Below, piece after piece: positions 57,711-64,000 of a stretch of DNA of 64,000 nucleotides. Below the pieces are notes generated by a model, which was not told where the DNA came from, ran no database searches, and saw only the letters and a list, made by a program, of their open reading frames with translations. The first letter of the stretch is position 1. Each line of letters begins with the position of its first letter. Source of the stretch: Girardinichthys multiradiatus (lineage: Eukaryota; Chordata; Actinopteri; Cyprinodontiformes; Goodeidae); NCBI RefSeq assembly GCF_021462225.1, contig NC_061806.1:2432234-2496233 (forward strand), given 5' to 3'. The position numbers and the translations under genes were made by a program.

Positions 57711-59599
57711 ATAATAAAGAAATATCCAGTATAAAATATTTACCTGTAAAGTTGTTTTAAAATATTAATTTCACAATTTCTTTGTTTTACTAATTTAACA
57801 GTTTTGAATACAAAAGTAAATAACAGCATATTTACACCCATGTTTAAGGTGAGGCTTGTGCCTTTAAAATATGTAGAACGTTCTAATGCTGTACTTGTTA
57901 ATCTGAGCTCCTTTCGTTCAACACTCTTTTTTTCTTTCTCACACTCGCTCATTTTCATTGATCTGTTTTTTTTGTTGTTGTTGTTGTTTTGGCATGTCAG
58001 CATGAGTTCTACAAGAAAATGTCCCTGAGGCTAAAGAGAGTGGCTAGAAGCCAGACAGCACTAAAGAGTCTACCCGATTACTGAGTCACATACCTTCTTT
58101 AATAATTCTTCCATTTAAATTACTCTCATGGTTATAAGCTCACTGAAAATGTTCCTTGGTTAATATACAGGTTCCCTGCCATACATAAAAGTTCCAGTCA
58201 GCTGCCTTCACAGAAACCTTCACACCAGGTCTGAAACACCCTCTTGCTGTCTCAGTGTGACTTGTATCAAGACTGAGATGGGGTGAGATTACAGGTAAAC
58301 CAGTGCTACTACACATTTGAGCCACTAGGAAGGCAATTAAAATCCCAGGTTAGTAAGTAATTGTGAAGTAGTGGGTAATGCATGCAGTCCTTCCATATAA
58401 CCAAAACTGCTACTGTCACTGTGTTGCACCATTATATAAACTCCATTTCTGTAATCAGGAATTGTTGCAGGATGCTAAATGCTGCAGTCGTTGACTTGTG
58501 AGAAGCCTAGGTAGCTTAGAGGTGCTTGCCTTCACTGGCATGTTATTTTGCCAAGAATCTAATGTGACTACTTCATAAATTTGGTTGGAAGTAGTCTTCT
58601 TTCTCCCAGGTATAGGCTTGGGGTCCTAATGAAGCCTTTTTTTAATCATTGAGTCTGTGAGGAAACTGTGAGGAAGTCTACATCCGATTTTTGTCATCAC
58701 ACTCAGCAAACCAATTTTGACACCACTAATAATTATGTTAAAGAAAACCACAGCTTGCAATACTGTTACAGAGAGGTTAAGCATTTTCCTAACAACCTTA
58801 TTAGTGACCTAAAATAATATATCTCTGGATGTTATCAAAAATGGATAAAAGAGACTACAGAATCTTGAACATCACTGGTCACTGGTGGTATTACACAAAG
58901 TCCTAGCATAGGCCATGTAATAGCCTACTGATGGGATGCAGTGTTATTTTCCTGATGTACATGACACTGATTTTAATGATGCATAGCCTTGAGACTTGGC
59001 GAACGGGTCCTTTTTAAATGACAAAAGCTCCTGATTGTGATATCCCTCCACATTTCCTTACATCATTATATTTGAAATTACTTTAATAACTTTATCTTTT
59101 TCCAATGTGTCCAACAGGTTCAAGGGAGGAAGGAAAACAAAGCATTTTCTAAGCACCTCATCTAGCTTTACATCCATTGCTTTAGATTTTTTCCCTGTTA
59201 CTGTCACCAGTAATGCTAATAAAAAATGAATTATTCTCATACTAATGGACCCAGTAGCGGAAAAGGCAAGTGTTTTTCCAATCTTGTCCTCCCCCCACAG
59301 AAGTAACAATCAACCTCTAGATGAATTAGCATTCAGCATCAAATCTCACACAGAGTGTACTAAGCCCAAGCTGCATATTGTTGAGGGGATAATTGCTGCC
59401 TTGCGGAGGTTTGAAGTTGCTTGCTGACTGCCTGAATGACAATGATACATACACATACATGAACAGTAATTACTATCAAGCACGTTAAGACATACATAAA
59501 GATTGAGTGACACTGATAATTAACACACATGCAGCACATGCACTCCTCTTTCTTATGCTTTTCAAAGGAGCCTGTGTACACCACAGTCAAAATAATCCA
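57711..59599. other. Non-coding DNA, nothing recognised
   Basis: No transposon or coding motif was recognised. It includes a TTG-rich run (TTTTTTGTTGTTGTTGTTGTTTTGG, about 57967-57990). Confidence 0.3.
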
Positions 59600-59639
59600 T
59601 CTCCATCATGTCGACACAGAGCACTGTCACACTTGCTAA

Positions 59640-60300
59640 TTACTCTTTAAGATAATCAGCCTGTGTGGCTCGAGATGCGGCTCCCCTCTTTGGCTCCGTA
59701 GCTCTGTATTCTCGAGGAAAGAGAGTTTTAATCTGAGGCGAGATCAGAGCTACTGGGAGCAGGAGAAGGAGGGATGGGAGGCGGATGGAAATGAGAAGGA
59801 ATTTGGGCATCTTAACAAACTCTTAATTACGTTTTCTATCTTGTGCTTGTGGCAGGCATAAATGGCAGTCCCCAGGGAGCCTCTGATCCACTTTCTGATC
59901 TGCACAATTCACAGCCGAGCTGCTGATCAAAAAGATGGAGCGGCCTAGATGCTTCAAACACATGGGACCTTTTTCCAGCGTGGGACTCGAAGCTTGTCAT
60001 TGAGCGGAAGTTTGAATTGTCAAAATTCAGGCTAAAAAAATGAGCTCTCTTAAAAGACAGTGAAAAAATAGAATTTACAGAGAGACTGTGTGTCTTCAAA
60101 TGCTCCATGAATTGATAATGAGCATCCAAGCGACGTGCTGCAGGCGTTTGTCCCATATATGAGGCGGAATTCATTGGAGATGACCTCCACCCACATCGTT
60201 GCTGTTCTAATATGGCAGGCGAAGCTTTGATGTTTGCCATCAGCTGAATCCCTGGGGAGATTCTGCTGTAATAAACCACAGCAGCGAGCCCACTAAAACA
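59640..60300. other. Candidate conserved non-coding (enhancer-like) segment
   Basis: This stretch is free of recognised repeats, has balanced composition, and is dense in homeodomain-type cores: TTAATTAC (59822-59829), GATAATCAG (59652), TGATAATGAGC (about 60114), ATAAATGG (59857), CATCAGCTG (60238). There is no long simple repeat. In a window otherwise full of mobile elements it stands out as unique sequence. The minus-strand frame at 59836-60279 is 147 codons long, but its translation has no domain and a low-complexity Ser/Phe-rich character, so I do not call a gene. The conserved-element idea is an inference from appearance only. Confidence 0.35.
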
Positions 60301-60657
60301 TACTCACCAGCAGGAAGTCCTTTCAGCCCTTACCAGCAGCACTCTGGGAGCTACGTGGAGTTACATGGCCACTGAAACTTGATTAATTCCTGGTTTCTCT
60401 GTTGTCTACCACTGCTTAATATTTCTGATTATCTCACAGGTGTGTTTCAGTATCATGTAACAATATAAACCTAGCACAGAAATGAGGAAATTTGTGTATA
60501 CTTGAATATTTACTTGTCACAGTGCTTCTTAGTATGAGATTCTATACCAGTGGAAAGCCTGTATATTTTTCTTGAAAATGACACCACATTTGTTAGGAAG
60601 GTACATTTGTAGTTTGAGGAACTCAAACCACAAATGCATATGTATATATAAATATAT

Positions 60658-61072
60658 CAGTGGCGATTGCAAGGGAAACTCAGCTTCCCCTAAAATGTCA
60701 AAAAATAAGTGGTCAAATATATACTGTTGTGTGTACATATCATTGACTAAATATGTGCTACAACGCACTCAACTTTTGTTCAGAATCAGCTTCTTATCAC
60801 TGGTAACGACGAGGCTTTCCTCTCACTCATCCCGCAGCTTCACAGTGCTTTAAACAGTGAGTTCAATAGCGAAGCAAAAATGCTGGGCTTTGTCCCGCCC
60901 ATCGGATGCTCAGCGTCTCTGGGGGTCTATGGGGCAGTGGCTGGCCTGGACGCCCAGGTTCTGCATGATGATTGGATGATCTGTCTGAGGCTGAATCCCT
61001 TTTTGATTGACAGCGAAATCAGCGATCTTGAAATTGAGCTTCCCCTCCTTGAAAGACCAGTATCCGCCACTG
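60658..61072. mobile_element. Small non-autonomous hAT element
   Basis: A 415-bp block with ends CAGTGGCGATTGC and TATCCGCCACTG: CAGTGGCG inverted, then GATTG against GATAC. It is flanked by 8-bp AAATATAT and ATATATAT, which agree at 7 of 8 positions in AT repeats, so the duplication is weak evidence. Subterminal text includes CAGCTTCCCCT near the left and GAGCTTCCCCT near the right. No transposase is encoded; the plus-strand frame at 60880-61191 runs out of the element and has no motif. Confidence 0.75.
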
Positions 61073-61097
61073 ATATATATATACATACATATATAAC

Positions 61098-61215
61098 CGG
61101 CACTGGTTCAACTCCTGGCTCAGATGACCTTTGCTGCATGCCTTCACCCTCTCTCCACCCCACTTCCTGTCTGCTAACCTCTGAAAAATGAAGGCAGCTA
61201 ATGATGCAAAAAAGA
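61098..61215 (+). repeat. 5'-truncated tRNA-derived SINE
   Basis: It starts in the B-box region (GGTTCAACTCCTGGC) and continues GATGACCTTTGCTGCATGCCTTCACCCTCTCTCCACCCCACTTCCTGTCTGC, ending AAAAATGAAGGC...GCAAAAAAG. The body resembles the SINE at 35224-35398 (CTTTGCCGC, CTCTCC, TTTCCTGTCT). Confidence 0.7.
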
Positions 61216-61289
61216 TATTTTTGAAAACTGTATAGAGGTGCATTAATATAACTTGGTTGTAGAAATAGTCAAGGTGGGAGAGAGGCAGA

Positions 61290-61500
61290 GTGTGAGGGAG
61301 TGCAGGTTTTTAAGTTGCTGTCACCTGGCTGTCATCGTGTCTGTCAGAACAAATCCATCAAGCTTCTGACATGTCAGGCTTCCATTTGCATGAACTACAG
61401 CAGGAGCCGTGCTTATTATGCATTCTGTCTCACACTAACTTACCTCTCCCTTGCAGATGAACTAACTAGCATATTTTAAAGAATGTCATAAGCTGGAGAT
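61290..61500. other. Second candidate conserved non-coding segment
   Basis: Unique-looking sequence with several binding-site-like words close together: TGTCAGAACAAATCC, TCTGACATGTCAGG (TGACA-type palindrome, about 61367), CCATTTGCATGAAC (octamer-like ATTTGCAT, 61383) and TTATTATGCAT (61412). No repeat or coding motif. The interpretation is inference only. Confidence 0.3.
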
Positions 61501-61527
61501 GATGGAGAGCTGTTTTTGGCTCTTTTA

Positions 61528-61530
<3 letters not shown>

Positions 61531-61589
<59 letters not shown>
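61531..61589. repeat. (TG)n microsatellite
   Basis: An uninterrupted TG run of 59 bases, directly followed by the TTATTGTCAGGGTTAGGGC unit described next. Confidence 0.97.
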
Positions 61590-61593
<4 letters not shown>

Positions 61594-61680
61594 GTCAGGG
61601 TTAGGGCATAGAAAGGGTTGAAAATGACTGAAAATCAATGGAAGTCAATGGGAGTCAACACATGGTCCTCACTACACAGT
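61590..61680 (+). repeat. Interspersed repeat unit, short copy
   Basis: TGTCAGGGTTAGGGCATAGAAAGGGTTGAAAAT...CAATGGGAGTCAACACATGGTCCTCACTACA, almost identical to 63326-63411. Confidence 0.85.
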
Positions 61681-63094
61681 CTGGCGGTGCAGACGCTGAT
61701 GCAGTCATTCCCCCAGTGAGGAGGCTTCCACTGGGACAGGCACGGTATCGGGTTGCTAACGAGCCTCATAACACAGGCGATAGACTGGAAACACATTAAA
61801 ACAGGAGAACACACATGAACATGCATACACAAGTGACTACACCTAATGAAATATGTTGATATAAATCACTATAGCTAACTGAAAAGCATTATCTGTTGAT
61901 AAAGTCTTTGTAATGCCTACTTTGGCCATTTGCATGGAATCTTCTCACAAAGCAACAAAGAAGTCAACTTTTTTTACTGTATTTTAAAAAAGTATTTCTT
62001 TTTAAATTTATTGTCTATCATTTATACTAATTATATGCTTTTTTGGAAAGAATAATAAGATGTCTAAGATGCAGAAATAAACCTTATTTGCTTTTTCTGA
62101 CAAATCAGATAAATCATTAATGAGGCACAGAGAAGTTTTTAAAGGTGATTACTTTAACATGAGAAAGGTGTAAACAACAAGATAGCAGTTATTTTAAACA
62201 TGTCAACCTTTGGCGCAGCTGGTAGGTTAAGTCTGATTGGTTGTAATCTCACCACAGTCTTTGGTTTTGCCCTCTGTTACTACATTCAAGGCCCCCGGAG
62301 AACCCACTCTTGAAAAACAAGTCATTACAAACTGTGTCATGCAGCAATGGAGGGAACCAGGTGTTTCTGACGTTGCTGAGTGGATGCCGGAGTTCACTTT
62401 GGTGAGAGGGCCACTGGGAATGGTCAGACAGAATGCTGAAGATCTTCTTTAAAAGTTTCAGTCATGTTTCTGGATATAGCTAGCTCTAAGAACACAACTC
62501 ATGGAAAACAATGTCCATAAATTAATATAGTATGTTCTCTAAAACCTGCAACTGTTTTCTTAATATAATATTTTCACCTTGTTCTCACATGAACAAAAGT
62601 CCTTAGGTTTCATGTTTCTGAATATATTACAATTATTTTTTTGTTTAATCATGTGTGTCATGATCTGCACCTGTTTGTGTTTCTGTTTTTGCACTCACCT
62701 GTATTAACTTTTGCATACCCATAAACACTGCACAATATGACAAGATATTCTTCAGCATTTAATAAAACTGCCACCCAGTGACCAAGCTCATCAGGTGTGG
62801 CACCCAGAATACATGGAAAAGAGGAGGAGAAAAGAGGAGGAAAAAAAATCTCTTGATTGAAATGTGACTTTGGATCACATCAGCCTTATCTCATATCACA
62901 TCAGGGTCACCAAAAGTATTGAGTTATAAAAACACTCCACAAAACGTCTTTTCTGCATAAGTAGTTCATTGGAGATAATTTGTTGTCATATGATGCTCAT
63001 ATCTTTGGGTCAAACTATATCATGCACAATGCAGCTCACTGGTGTTTGAAGTCCTAAGAGTATTCACTTCACGGCAGGTATTCTAGCACTACCG
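61681..63094. other. AT-rich non-coding DNA, nothing recognised
   Basis: The segment at 62656-62770 (TCATGATCTGCACCTGTTTGTG...AATAAAACTGCC) faintly resembles a gypsy LTR, but no ends were found. Confidence 0.3.
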
Positions 63095-63422
63095 ACCATC
63101 ATATATACGTGTGTGTGTGAATGTGTGTTCCTGTCTTGGCATCACAGTGAGAACCATTTTCCCGATTTCACCATCAAATTGAGGACCGTTTGTACCAAAG
63201 TGAGGACATTTTGAAGGTCCTCACGACCTATTTTGCTAACGGTTAGGTTTAGGACTAAGGTGTGAATTGAATTTAGGTTAAGGTTAGGGTTAGGCATGCA
63301 CTGGTAATGGTTAGGTTTAGGGTTACTGTCAGGGTTAGGGCATAGAAAGGGTTGAAAATAACTGAAAATCAATGGACGTCAATGGGAGTCAACGCATGGT
63401 CCTCACTACATATAGCAAAACA

Positions 63423-63425
<3 letters not shown>
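63095..63425 (+). repeat. Fish interspersed repeat with telomere-like GGTTAG motifs, long copy
   Basis: It contains TGTTCCTGTCTTGGCATCACAGTGAGAACC, CAAAGTGAGGACATTTTGAAGGTCCTCA, several GGTTAGGGTTAGG / GGTTAGGTTTAGG motifs (63241-63345), and the unit shared with 61590-61680. It ends CATATAGCAAAACAAGAG before a TG run. The GTGAGGAC and GGTCCTCA motifs could pair. The minus-strand frame at 63142-63372 (PNPNLNLN-type) is a shadow of the repeat. Confidence 0.8.

Positions 63426-63467
<42 letters not shown>
63426..63467. repeat. (TG)n microsatellite
   Basis: TG run of about 40 bases, then TATGTATGTGTATT. It marks the end of the interspersed repeat. Confidence 0.95.
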
Positions 63468-63475
<8 letters not shown>

Positions 63476-64000
63476 GTATTCAGCTGTACAGGGGGTGTAC
63501 TTTGTATACAGAGATAGAGAATGCACAATTTGTTTTTACTAAAGCTGACTAAAACTAGACTAAAACCTTTTTGAGTTGTTGGCTAAAACTAAGTAAAACT
63601 ATCACATATAAAAATGACTCAATGTAACTGAGACTAATAAGCATTTTTGTTCAAAGACTAAGACTAAAACTAAGATGGCTACCAAAAACAACACTGGTCA
63701 AGACATAGAAAAACCTTTAAGAAATATGTAAGAAGTATTATTTTTTACTAAAGGTACCTACTGCAGCTTTAAGTCTTTGTAGATATCTTTCCTTCGTGGC
63801 ATTGTGCAAACACATTCCAGTATGCTCCAGAACAGCAAACTGCCCAAAGGTCTGCTTTATAGACTTTTTTATAAACTGGGTAAAAGCTTTATTATTACAG
63901 GTGCAAGTAAATAAATAATTATAATAGGTGGGTAAAGCCATTCAGGTGTTTCCATGGTTACCAAGGGATTTGCATATCACCTGGCTACAGCAGCCACTTA
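63468..64000. other. AT-rich non-coding end of the window
   Basis: ACTAAAACTA-type short repeats occur at 63536-63690 (CTAAAACTAGACTAAAACC). No gene was seen. Confidence 0.35.

Noticed and set aside
59836..60279. 147-codon minus-strand frame as a host exon
   Set aside because: No domain, no splice sites that fit and no neighbouring exons. The DNA looks more like non-coding unique sequence.

Overview
The window looks like intergenic, repeat-dominated DNA from a teleost fish. The main evidence is a Rex3 retrotransposon (the published fish Rex3 primer sites, as I recall them, are visible in it), Mermaid/DANA-like and tRNA-derived fish SINEs, Rex1/CR1-like and L2/Maui-like LINEs, Tc1, hAT, PIF/Harbinger, Ty3/gypsy and BEL/Pao elements. 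I found no intact host protein-coding gene, rRNA gene or tRNA gene. Every long reading frame I could identify belongs to a transposable element, and most of them are broken.

Layout. 1-9.4 kb: BEL/Pao integrase remnant, gypsy-type LTR candidates, two Tc1 transposase fragments, and an unrecognised minus-strand reading frame at about 8 kb. 9.5-18.0 kb: a large PIF/Harbinger element with inverted arms of about 1 kb, carrying convergent SANT/Myb-like and DDE transposase genes; an almost complete Rex3 sits in its right arm. 18.0-19.2 kb: a separate fold-back element with 320-bp arms directly abutting it. 19.3-32.4 kb: LINE 3' ends, and a Rex1-like LINE split by a 1.7-kb solo LTR. 32.6-39 kb: an LTR-like block, a tRNA-derived SINE and more LINE copies. 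39.4-41.0 kb: a near-complete Tc1 element with IR/DR ends. 42.6-49.8 kb: solo LTRs, a three-level nest (Rex1-like LINE inside a TTA-flanked DNA element inside an L2-like LINE) and a SINE with a perfect 11-bp target duplication. 50.2-55.4 kb: a minus-strand Ty3/gypsy element whose gag carries a CCHC knuckle followed by a MYND zinc finger, interrupted by a hAT element with a perfect 8-bp target duplication. 56.5-64 kb: duplicated LTR-like pieces, a gypsy-type solo LTR with a perfect 5-bp target duplication, a small hAT element, two simple TG repeats, and two non-repetitive stretches (59.6-60.3 and 61.3-61.5 kb) that look like candidate conserved non-coding DNA.

The elements are related mainly by insertion order, which target-site duplications show directly in several places: Rex3 after Harbinger, hAT after gypsy, solo LTR after the Rex1-like LINE. 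The two most unusual items are the Harbinger arms, which contain a candidate start exon facing inward from each end, and the CCHC-plus-MYND gag.
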